Source of the DNA: Thuidium tamariscinum
Lineage: Eukaryota > Streptophyta > Bryopsida > Hypnales > Thuidiaceae
Length of the DNA: 64,000 bases
Reading direction: 5' to 3'
Assembly: GCA_947034885.2 (NCBI GenBank)
Contig: OX344750.2
Span: forward strand, 1,364,001-1,428,000
Position 1 is the stretch's first letter, and each line of letters opens with the position of its first letter. A program made the translations under genes and the position numbers. Positions 55,430 to 64,000 of this stretch are shown here, piece by piece. The notes beneath the pieces are model-generated. The model was given only the letters and a program-made list of their open reading frames with translations, did not search any database and was not told the DNA's origin.

Positions 55430-56951
55430 ACAAGGACCTCCAAAGATCCTTTGAACACCAAGGACGGTCAAACACTCCTCACATGTGCATCACCTCCTCT
55501 CAATCACCAATTCAGACCCTAATCAAGCTCAAGTCCAACACATGGACGTCATGAGCTAGTGCTACTTCAATTCAGCAAGCCCTCCTCGCAAAGAGGGTAC
55601 TCCACACTCCAAGGAGCTCTAGGCTTCCAATCAGCCCTAGATGGAAGCTCCTACTCACAATCAGCACCTCAAGGACAACAATGGTCTCCAACAACCCTAG
55701 TTGGATCACCAAGCCACCAAAGAATCCTACTTTGCTCTCAATGGCTCCACAAGGCTCACAAGGGCACAACTCAGCCCTCTTGGGTTCACAAAACCCACTA
55801 ATTCACCTCTCTCACTCACAAGTGCACAAATTAGCCCTCTAGGGTTCACAAAACCCACTAATTCACCTCTCTCACTCACAAGGGCACAAATCAGCCCTCT
55901 AGGATTTGCAAAATCCACTAGTTCGCCTCTCTCACACACAAGGGCACAAATCAGCCCTCTAGGGTTCACAAAGTCCACAAATTCGCATCACTCACTCACA
56001 AGGGCACTAATCAGCCCTCCTAAGTTCACCAAGTCCACAAATTCGTCTCACTCACTCACAAGGGCAGTAATCAGCCCTCAATGGATGGCAAATGCCTCAA
56101 GCATCTCAAACATGCTTCCAAGGCTCACAATCACTCTCAACAATGCACCTTAGTGCACAATCAGCCTCAAAGCACTCTCACTCTAGTGCAATTGGCACAA
56201 TCTCACTCAACAATGCACCCAAGTGCACAATCAGCCTCAAAGCAATCTCACTCTAGTGCAATTGGCACAATCTCACTCAACAATGCACCCAAGTGCACAA
56301 TCAGCCTCAAAGCACTCTCAATGCACACTTCTAAAAGCAAACTCAAACTAGGAGCATGCAACCAGCCCTAACTACGTCTGATTACTACCATAAGCAACCT
56401 CTCCTCCAAAATGTACTCAAAACCTCACAAACCAGCCAATGAGAAAGCAACAAAACTTTCCTCTCCCTTTTTAAAAAAAAAATGCACTCAAAGTATGTTT
56501 TTTTGGAAAATATACTCACACCATATGGTTTGTAGGTGAAAAGTCACAAAAGGCTGATTGCTCCTCCAAGCTGCAAGATCTCCTCGAAATGATTTGAATT
56601 TCACCCTCAAGCGCAACTCCAAGTGCGTGGGCCCATAACCTATTGAGATTACAAAGGTATTGATGGATGAAAGGCTTTACTTAGATGGTAGGAAGATACA
56701 AAGACCCATGAGTGGGCTGATCATATGCTAGAAGCCTTTCCCTAGTTATCAACAAACCATGTGGGATAACTACCTTTCATGGGCTGCCTTTGACTACGAG
56801 CAATACCCAATGGACTCTAAGATTAACCTAGTGTCTAATGCTACACCTAGGGCTGAATGTACATGGGCTACACTAATATGTACATGTTCCTCAACATGCT
56901 CCTAGGGCTGTATGTACATGGTGTACACTAATATGTACATGATCTTCAACA
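55430..56951 (-). mobile_element. Copia element G: leader and duplicated-head LTR (minus strand)
   Basis: Only the 5' region survives: leader with minisatellites (about 55750-56325), primer-binding site and LTR 56641-56896. Beyond the LTR a further 55 bp (56897-56951) repeats the first 55 bp of the LTR, so two LTR heads lie in tandem. The same arrangement, in opposite orientation, marks the left end of element I. Confidence 0.75.
56641..56896 (-). repeat. 5' LTR of element G
   Basis: 256 bp in minus orientation. Its head reads TGTTGAGGAACATGTACAT, slightly diverged from the usual TGTTGAAGATCATG. Confidence 0.8.
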
Positions 56952-57294
56952 CCAAGGCACTTGGGAAGCCTCGACATGAAGATCTTCGACAGAAGATGGG
57001 TTTGACATTTTTTTGCAACAAACAAAGTGGGAGTGTTGAAGGAAGTGAGTAGTTAGACTAGAAGATAGTTTGTAGCTAAACTATGTGTCTTTAGAGAGGG
57101 CAACCTTCTTAGAGGTGCTAATAGAGAGGGGAAGCCCTTGTAGATGAGACATAACCCATATGGTTAGTCACTCCATTTGTTAGTAGAGTAGTATAAGAGG
57201 TCAGCCCCTAGTATGGACTTGACACCCTTTTCTCATATTTGTTTGAGGTCTTCCTTCATAGGATTACTTCACCTTGGTGTTCTTTTACTCAATA
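56952..57294 (+). mobile_element. 3' end and LTR of a second copia family
   Basis: 56952-57033 encodes a pol C-terminus (KALGKPRHEDLRQKMG, then NKQSGSVEG) and a polypurine tract AAAGTGGGAG. It is followed by an LTR at 57034-57294 that shares only the first and last few bases (TGTTGAAG and CTCAATA) with the main family. The rest (GGAAGTGAGTAGTTAGACTA) is unrelated. It is a relic of a related but distinct lineage. Confidence 0.65.
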
Positions 57295-57797
57295 CACATC
57301 TCTACTCTTGATGATTTTCTTAGTCTCCACACACATCAGCCTATAAGCCTTGATTCCCTCACAATAACCAAGGAAAAGGCACTTGATGCCCTTGGCATCC
57401 AACTTGGTCTTCTTGGCACTTGGGACCAATGCATAGGCCATACATCCAAAAATCCGCATGTGAGACACATAGGGCCTAATCCCACTCCAAGCTTCTTGGG
57501 GTGTCATGCTTGTCAAGGCTTGTGTGGGGTTCCGGTTCCTTGTATAAACCGCTGTAAACACCGCCTCCCGCCATAGCTCATACTTCAGATCTTGGCCATG
57601 AATCATAGACCTTGCCATCTCCGCAATGGTGTGATTTGCACGCTCCGCTACACCGTTTTGTTGAGGAGTGTAAGGTGCTGATGTGTGGTGCTCAATGCCA
57701 TGGGCCTTCAAGTACCCCTCAAAGGCCATGGACACATATTCCCCTCCATTATCCGACCGCAGCACCTTCACCTTGCAATCAGATTGGGCCACCACAA
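57295..57797 (-). pseudogene. Integrase fragment (element K, minus strand)
   Basis: An open frame from AQSDCKVKVL (right) to IIKSRDV (left) with RSDNGGEYVS, QQNGVAERAN and the C-terminal integrase block (MRIFGCMAY, KCLFLGYCEG). The first integrase Asp and everything upstream are absent. It is bounded by the second-family LTR on the left and the element I LTR head on the right. Confidence 0.7.
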
Positions 57798-57852
57798 TGT
57801 TGAAGATCATGTTCATATTAGTGTAGACCATGTACATACAGCCCTAGGAGTA

Positions 57853-58108
57853 TGTTGAAGAACATGTACATATTAGTGTAGCCCATGTACATTCAGCCCT
57901 AAGTGTAGCATTAGACACTAGGTTAGTCTTAGAGTCCATTGGGTATTGCTCGTAGTCAAAGGCAGCCCATGAAAGGTAGTTATCCCACATGGTTTGTGGA
58001 TAACTAGAGAAAGGCTTCTAGCTTAAGTTCAGCCCACTCATGTGGCTTGGTATCTTCCTACCATCTAAGTAAAGCCTTTCATCCATCAATACCTTTGTAA
58101 TCTCAATA
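57853..58108 (+). repeat. 5' LTR of element I
   Basis: 256 bp. Its head reads TGTTGAAGAACATGTACAT, like that of G, and it is followed by GGTTATGGGCCCAC. Confidence 0.8.
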
Positions 58109-58409
58109 GGTTATGGGCCCACGCACTTGGAGTTGCGCTTGAGGGTGAAATTCAAATCATTTAAAGGAGATCTTGGAGCTTGGAGGAGCAATCAGCCTTT
58201 TGTGACTTTTCACCTACAAACCATATGGTGTGAGTATATTTTTTAAAAACACACTTTGAGTGCATTTTTAAAAAAAGAAGAAGAATTTTGTTGCTTTCTC
58301 ATTGGCTGGTTTGTAAGGTTTTGAGTACATTTTGGAGGAGAGGTTGCTTATGGTAGTAATCAGACCTAGTTAGGGCTGGTTGCATGTTCCTAGTTTGAGT
58401 TTGCTTTTA

Positions 58410-58995
58410 GAAGTGTGCATTGAGAGTGCTTTGAGGCTGATTGTGCACTTGGGTGCATTGTTGAGTGAGATTGTACCAATTGCACTAGAGTGAGATTGCT
58501 TTGAGGCTGATTGTGCACTTGGGTGCATTGTTGAGTGAGATTGTGCCAATTGCACTAGAGTGAGAGTGCTTTGAGGCTGATTGTGCACTTGGGTGCATTG
58601 TTGAGAGTGATTGTGAGCCTTGGAAGCATGTTTGGGATGCTTGAGGCAATTGCCATCCAGTGAGGGTTGATTAGTGCCCTTGTGAGTGAGTGAGGCTAAT
58701 TAGTGGATTTTGTGAACCTTAGAGGGCTGATTTGTGCCCTTGTGTGTGAGAGAGGCGAATTACTAGATTTTGTGAACCCTAGAGGGCTGATTTGTGCCCT
58801 TGTGTGTGAGAGAGGCGAATTACTAGATTTTGAGAACCCTAGAGGGCTGATTTGTGCCCTTGTGTGTGAGAGAGGTGAATTAGTTGATTTTGTAAACCCA
58901 AGACGACTGATTTGTGCCCTTGTGACTAAGAGAGGCGAACTAGTGGGTTTTGTGAACCCAAGAGGGCTGAATTGTGCCCTTGTGAGCCTTGTGGA
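58410..58995 (+). repeat. Leader minisatellites of element I
   Basis: About three copies of the 70-bp unit (58425-58610) then about five to six copies of the 60-bp unit (58670-58990). Confidence 0.75.
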
Positions 58996-59434
58996 GCCAT
59001 TGAGAGCAAAGTAGGATTCTTTGGTGGCTTGGTGATCCAACTAGGGTTGTTGGAGACCATTGTTGTCCTTGAGGTGCTGATTGTGTGTAGGAGCTTCCAT
59101 CTAGGGCTGATTGGAAGCCTAGAACTCCTTGGAGTGTGGAGTACCCTCTTTGGGAGGAGGGCTTGCTGAATTGAAGTAGCACTAGCTCATGATGTCCATG
59201 TGTTGGACTTGAGCTTGATTAGGGTCTGAATTGGTGTTGAGAGGAGGTGATGCACATGTGAGGAGTGTTTGGTCGTCCTTGGTGTTCAAAGGATCTTTGG
59301 AGGTCCTTGTGAGGGCTGATTGGTGCCATTTCAGCCCCATTGGCTGCCAAGGGAGTGATTGGAGGCTAAATTGAGTTTGAGAACTCTTGGAGACACATTG
59401 AGTGATGCCAACAAGTGGGAGGTTCTTCACCATG

Positions 59435-61034
59435 CCATCAAGTGGAGGAAAAGCCGTGCGCATCATTGACAACTTTGATGAGGAGAATGAGTCCCAAGGG
59501 GAGGGATCAGCCCTTGTCTCAAGACATGGGAGAGGAGGCAACACCAAGGCGTTCAAGGAGACAAGGACGTGCTTCAAGTGTGACAAAACAGGCCACATTG
59601 CTAGGGATTGCAAGGGCAGCCAAGCCAAAGACAAGGAGAGTGCACACCAAGCCTCCAAAGAGGAGGAGGAGGAAGAGATCGCCTTTGCCACACATGGAGG
59701 AGGGGAGAAGGCCAACATGTTTACTTGGATTGTGGACTCGGGGGCCACCCAACATATGACCAGCCATCGGGATGCCTTCCACACCTATCAGCCCATTTCG
59801 AGGAAGAAGATTTATTTGGGAGACAATGGCATGGTGGAGGCCCTTGGCAAGGGGGAGATCCTTGTGGAGGTGCAAGTGAAGGGGCTGACCAAGAGGATCC
59901 AGATCCAAGAGGCCCTCCATGTCCCCAAGTTGCATGCCAACTTGCTTTCGGTGAGCCAATTGTTTTTGGGAGGTTTGAAGGTTCATTTCAACAAGGTGGG
60001 GTGTGTTGTGAGGGCACCAAGTGGACTTTTGATAGCATCAGCCCCTCGTGAGGGCCACTTGTACCCCCTCCACTTCACCAAGGTGAATGGTACTTCCTTG
60101 GCTTGTGTTGCCCAAGGATCAGCGCAAGGATCAGCTCATGGAGACCTTGTAGAGGTTTGGCATAGGAGGCTTGGGCACTTGAATGTGAAGAGCATGAAGA
60201 GCCTCCAACACAATGTGAAGGGGCTGAACCTCTCTTCTTGCAAACATGATTGGAGTTCTATGGTGTGCAATGGGTGCATTGAGGGCAAGCAAGCAAGGCA
60301 GCCCTTCGCCAAGGATGGGGCAACTCGAGCCACCTAGCCATTAGAGCTTGTGCATTCAGATGTGTGTGGGCCAATGAAGACCACAACCATAGGGGGAGCA
60401 AGGTATTTTGTGACCTTCATTCATGATTTCTCTCGCAAGGTGTGGGTGTATATGCTGAAGTGCAAGAGTGAGGTGTTTGGGCGTTTTGAGACTTGGAAGG
60501 CCCTTGTGGAGGCCAAGGGCTGAAGTATGAGCTTTGGGGGGAGGCGGTGTCTACAGCGGTGTATACAAGGAACCGGTGCCCCACCCAAGCCTTGACAAGC
60601 ATGACACCCCAAGAAGCTTGGAGTGGGATTAGGCCTCATGTGTCTCACATGCGGATTTTTGGGTGCATGGCCTATGCATTGGTCCCAAGTGCCAAGAGGA
60701 CCAAGTTGGATGCCAAGGGCATCAAGTGCCTTTTCCTTGGTTATTGTGAGGGAACCAAGGCTTATAGGCTGATGTGTGTGGAGAGCAATAAAATCATCAA
60801 GAGTAGAGATGTGACCTTTTTGGAGGATGGAGGTGCTGATCCCAAGCTCTTGGAGATGAGCCCAAGTGGGAGTAATGGAGGACCAGCCCATGTAGTGGGC
60901 ACAACTCCAAGAGTGCACATGGAAGATGATGAAGATGAAGAGCAAGGAGGGGAAGATGAGCACTTGGTGGAGCCCAAGAAGAAGGTGACTACTCCCCAAG
61001 TGAAGAGATCAGCTGCTCCTTCTCCAAGCACTTC
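59435..61034 (+). pseudogene. Element I reduced gag-protease-integrase, broken
   Basis: Starts near MPSSGGKA (59435; the frame is open from 59402). Like D and J it jumps from IIDNF to EENESQGEG, losing the gag core. The knuckle reads CFKCDKTGHIARDC (Gly to Asp). Protease IVDSGATQHM is intact. A TAG at about 60337 replaces Lys after RAT. An internal deletion near 60513 joins KALVEA to KGLKYELWG, removing the second integrase Asp and the Glu. The remaining frame runs to PSPSTS and then into the 3' LTR. Confidence 0.75.
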
Positions 61035-61290
61035 TGTTGAAGATCATGTACATATTAGTATAGACCATGTACATACAGCCCTAGGTGTAGCATTAGACAC
61101 TAGGTTAGTCTTAGAGTCCATTGGGTATTGCTCGTAGTCAAAGGCAGCCCATGAAAGGTAGTTATCCCACATGGTTTGTGGATAACTAGGGAAAGGCTTC
61201 TAGCATAAGATCAACCCACTCATGGGTCTTTGTATCTTCCTACCATCTAAGTAAAGCCTTTCATCCATTCATAACATTGTAATCTCAATA
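61035..61290 (+). repeat. LTR at the right end of element I
   Basis: 256 bp, A subtype, with no polypurine tract before it. It abuts the 3' end of the minus-strand element J at 61291. Confidence 0.8.
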
Positions 61291-63284
61291 TTGGTGGCTT
61301 ACCAAGTACACCATAAAATTATCTCAACACTCTCTTGACCGCTGCCCAACACTTTGGGCCATACTTAGACATGGATTCACATACAACCCTCACCGATAAT
61401 GCCAAATCAGCCCTTGTGGCGTCCATGGCATGCTTCAAAGAACTCACCGCTACCTTATACGGCACACCTTGCATTTCAGCCCTTGCCTCCTCCAACTCGT
61501 CATCTATGAGCTTGGGCAACTCCTCATGAGTGTTAAATGGTGTACCTAGGGCTTTGCACTCCATTTGCATAGCCAACTCCCACTTGCTTGCATCTTCACA
61601 ACCCAACACTTCTCCAGGTGTGGTTGCATCTCCAAAGCAAGCGAGGTTGGCTTCCTCTTCACGTTGTGGGGGAAGAATGTGATTCAGCCACCAATCTCCT
61701 AGAGGCCTACGTGTCCTTGTTGGATAACGTGGCTCCTCTTGCTCCTCCAAGGTCTGATCATGCTCTTGCTCCCTGGGTGAAGTGCTTGCACAAGGAGCAG
61801 CTGATCTCTTCACTTGGGGAGTAGTCACCCTCTTCTTGGGCCCTACCAAGTCCTCATCTTCCATGTGCACTCTTGGAGTTGTGCCCACCACTTGCGCAAC
61901 ACAAGCCAAGGAAGTACCATTCACCTTGGTGAAGTGGAGGGGATACAAGTGGCCCTCACGAGGGGCTGATGCTATCAAAAGTCCACTTGGTGCCCTCACA
62001 ACACACCCCACCTTTTTGAAATGAACCTTCAAACCTCCCAAAAACAATTGGCTCACCGAAAGCAAGTTGACATGTAACTTGGGGACATGGAGGGCCTCTT
62101 GGATCTGGATCCTCTTGGTCAGCCCCTTCACTTGCAGCTCCACAAGGATCTCCCCCTTGCCAAGAGCCTCCACCATGCCATTGTCTCCCAAATAAATCTT
62201 CTTCCCCGAAATGGGCTGATAGGTGTGGAAGGCATCTCGATGGCTGGTCATATGTTGGGTGGCACCCGAGTCCACAATCCAAGTAAACATGTGGGCCTTC
62301 TCCCCTCCTCCATGGGTGGCAAAGGCAATCTCCTCCTCGTCCTCTTAGGAGGCTTGGTGTGCACTCTCCTTGTCTTTGACTTGGCTGCCCTTGCAATCCC
62401 TAGCAATGTGGCCGGGTTTGTTACACTTGAAGCACGTCCTTATCTCCTTGAACGCCTTGGTGTTGCCTCCTCTCCCATGTCTTGAGACAAGGGCTGATCC
62501 CTCCCCTTGGGACTCATTCTCCTCATTAAACTTGTCAATGATGCGCACGCCTTCTCCTCCACTTGATGCCATGGTGAAGCACCTCCCACTTGTTGGCATC
62601 ACTCAATGTGTCTCCATGAGTTCACAAACTCAATTTAGCCTCCAAACACTCCCTTGGCAGCCAATGGGGCTAAAATGGCACAATTCAACCCTCACAAGGA
62701 CCTCACAAGATCCTCCAAGCTCCAAGAACGACCAAACATTCCCTTGGCAGCCAATAGGGCTGAAATGGCACCAATCAGCCCTCACAAGGACGTCCAAAGA
62801 TCCTTTCAACACCAAGGACGACCAAACACTCCTCACATGTGCATCACCTCCTCTCAACACCAATTCAGACGCTAATCAAGCTCAAGTCCAACACATGGAC
62901 GTCATGAGCTAGTGCTACTTCAATTCAGCAAGCCTTCCTCACAAAGAGGGTACTCCACACTCCAAGGAGCTCTAGGCTTCCAATCAGCCCTAGATGGAAG
63001 CTCCTACTCACAATCAGCACCTCAAGGACAATAATGGTCTCCAACAACCCTAGTTGGATCACCAAGCCACCAAAGAATCCTACTTTGCTCTCACTGGCTC
63101 CACAAGGCTCACAAGGACACAATTCAGCCCTCTTGGGTTCACAAAACCCACTAATTCACCTCTCTCACTCACAAAGGCACAAATCAGCCCTCAAGGGTTT
63201 ACAAAATCCACTAATCCACCTCTCTCATTCACAAGGGCACTAATCAGCCCTCTAGGGTTCACAAAAATCCACTCAAGGGCACTA
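61291..63284 (-). mobile_element. Copia element J, internal part (minus strand)
   Basis: Covers the 3' untranslated stretch (ACCAAGTACACCATAAAAT), the strongly reduced polyprotein and the leader with about three 60-bp repeats (63110-63260). It has no LTRs: the left end is replaced by the element I LTR and the right end stops at a sharp break at about 63284. Confidence 0.75.
61319..62570 (-). pseudogene. Element J minimal polyprotein (CCHC, protease, acidic tail), one stop
   Basis: Starts near MASSGGEG (about 62570). After IIDKFN it joins EENESQGEG (gag core lost). Its knuckle is CFKCNKPGHIARDC. A TAA at about 62345 interrupts QAS. Protease WIVDSGATQHM follows. TSLACVAQ then joins directly to VVGTTPRVHMED, so the whole integrase is lost. 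The tail carries the shared RT and RNase-H deletion and ends AAVKRVLR. It is the most reduced member of the series. Confidence 0.75.
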
Positions 63285-64000
63285 TGAGTCCCCGATTCGT
63301 CACCGGGGACTCAGGGGTTCTTTTTTCGAATTTATACATAAACTAAGGCGTATTTAGGCTCATAAAACCCACAAAAGGGCATTAAACCTATATTGGCATT
63401 ACACATACCAATGTGCCATTTGGTCATTAGGTGGGATTTAGGATAGTTTACATCCAAAATGGGACTAGTCTTAGCTAAATAGACGCCAAATTGATAGAGA
63501 CATGTAGGATTAGGGTAAGAAGCCTAAAAAGGCCCTGTCTAGGCTAGGAAGTCCTCATAGGGGGATCTAGGAGGAATCCCCCACTCCCCATAGCATCGAA
63601 GAGAATACGGATAAAATACTAACCTTGAAATGTAGGTACCGGGCAATTTCCTAATTCTAGGAGCACACAGTGGGGATGCAGATTTGCATCCAAGTGGGGG
63701 GATCCCATGGGTGGTCCCCTCTGAAGTTTGGGAATTTTCCGACATTGTTTGGATATTTTCCTAGACGGTCAACCGCGGTGGACTTTGGGTGGGAATTCGA
63801 AAGAATATCCCAAAGTGCGGTAAAATCCCACTAAAAATCCGACGAGGCGGTCTCACACCAACGGAGCGCTTCCCCAAGTTTCAAGGCAAAACGATAGTCA
63901 AAGGATCCCGAATCGGCGACATTCCTCCCCAACTGACAAATTAAAAAACGAAAGCGGCGGTTGACCGGCGTACCGGGGCCATACGACATCAGAATGGAGC
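63285..64000. other. Unidentified flank beyond the copia nest
   Basis: Begins with a perfect 10-bp stem (TGAGTCCCCG 63285-63294 and CGGGGACTCA 63304-63313, 9-nt loop), then non-copia sequence of higher complexity. The only notable open frame (63539-63745, minus) has no recognisable homology. It may be host DNA or the end of another element that continues past the window. Confidence 0.4.

Larger units (their letters stand above)
57798..61290 (+). mobile_element. Copia element I (plus strand), with duplicated LTR head
   Basis: An extra 55-bp LTR head (57798-57852) precedes a full 5' LTR (57853-58108). Primer-binding site, leader minisatellites (58410-58990) and a reduced polyprotein follow. 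The 3' LTR (61035-61290) is joined directly to the coding region after SAAPSPSTS, without the polypurine tract, and no target-site duplication is visible. The right end is therefore a recombination product or a separate LTR insertion. Confidence 0.75.

Noticed and set aside
61035-61290. Element I as a complete, normally integrated retrotransposon
   Set aside because: There is no polypurine tract before the right LTR, no matching flanking pentamers, and the coding end is missing.
63280-63290. CACTA transposon end at CACTATGAGTCC
   Set aside because: The bases CACTA belong to element J itself (its repeat unit reads GGGCACTAATCAG), so the break is after them and the match is coincidental.

Overview
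This looks like nuclear DNA of a plant, probably a non-flowering land plant or close streptophyte relative. That placement is inference from three signs. There are fragments of an SRA domain of the SUVH histone-methyltransferase type. There is a nest of Ty1/copia retrotransposons whose primer-binding site matches the anticodon region of plant initiator tRNA-Met. Gene-poor AT-rich spacers are broken by intronless genes under GC-rich leaders. I cannot name the species.

The left half (1-36.2 kb) holds widely spaced, intronless genes in AT-rich DNA full of small TIR elements. Three genes (340-2838 +, 6656-8146 -, 24721-26112 +) are paralogs of a family I do not recognise. They share a basic N-terminus and a domain of about 110 residues containing WCHIDKLF, then diverge into coiled coils; one adds a RING-H2 finger. 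A kinase-like gene with an in-frame stop (14299-15879) and a hAT/DUF659 transposase-like gene with a frameshift (31287-34522) lie among them. All five follow a GC-rich array of short irregular repeats (consensus ACCCGCGGTCGCC) pointing toward the gene. Four of the five also share a core-promoter layout: a TATA-like box, then 67-70 bp later a tag close to GTGGCTGAATGCGTG. This common 5' architecture on unrelated coding sequences is the most novel feature here. Two further arrays (19972-20580 and 36028-36195) have no intact gene behind them.

Between the genes are two families of TIR elements in TTAA targets (piggyBac-like by structure). One insertion is proven by its own empty site in a neighbouring tandem copy. 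A decayed tandem pair of SRA-domain fragments lies at 11.0-12.9 kb.

The right half (36.3-63.3 kb) is a nest of one Ty1/copia family, with at least nine pieces in alternating orientation. Element A (37091-41270) is the only one with a target-site duplication (GGCTG); it sits inside minus-strand element B. Only piece E keeps reverse transcriptase and RNase H, and it is frameshifted. A, B, C and J share the same deletion of RT and RNase H; the ORF stays open in A and C. D, I and J also lack the gag core. Piece C has 5' and 3' LTRs of different subtypes and no target-site duplication, so it is probably a recombinant. The last 0.7 kb is unidentified sequence after a sharp break in element J.
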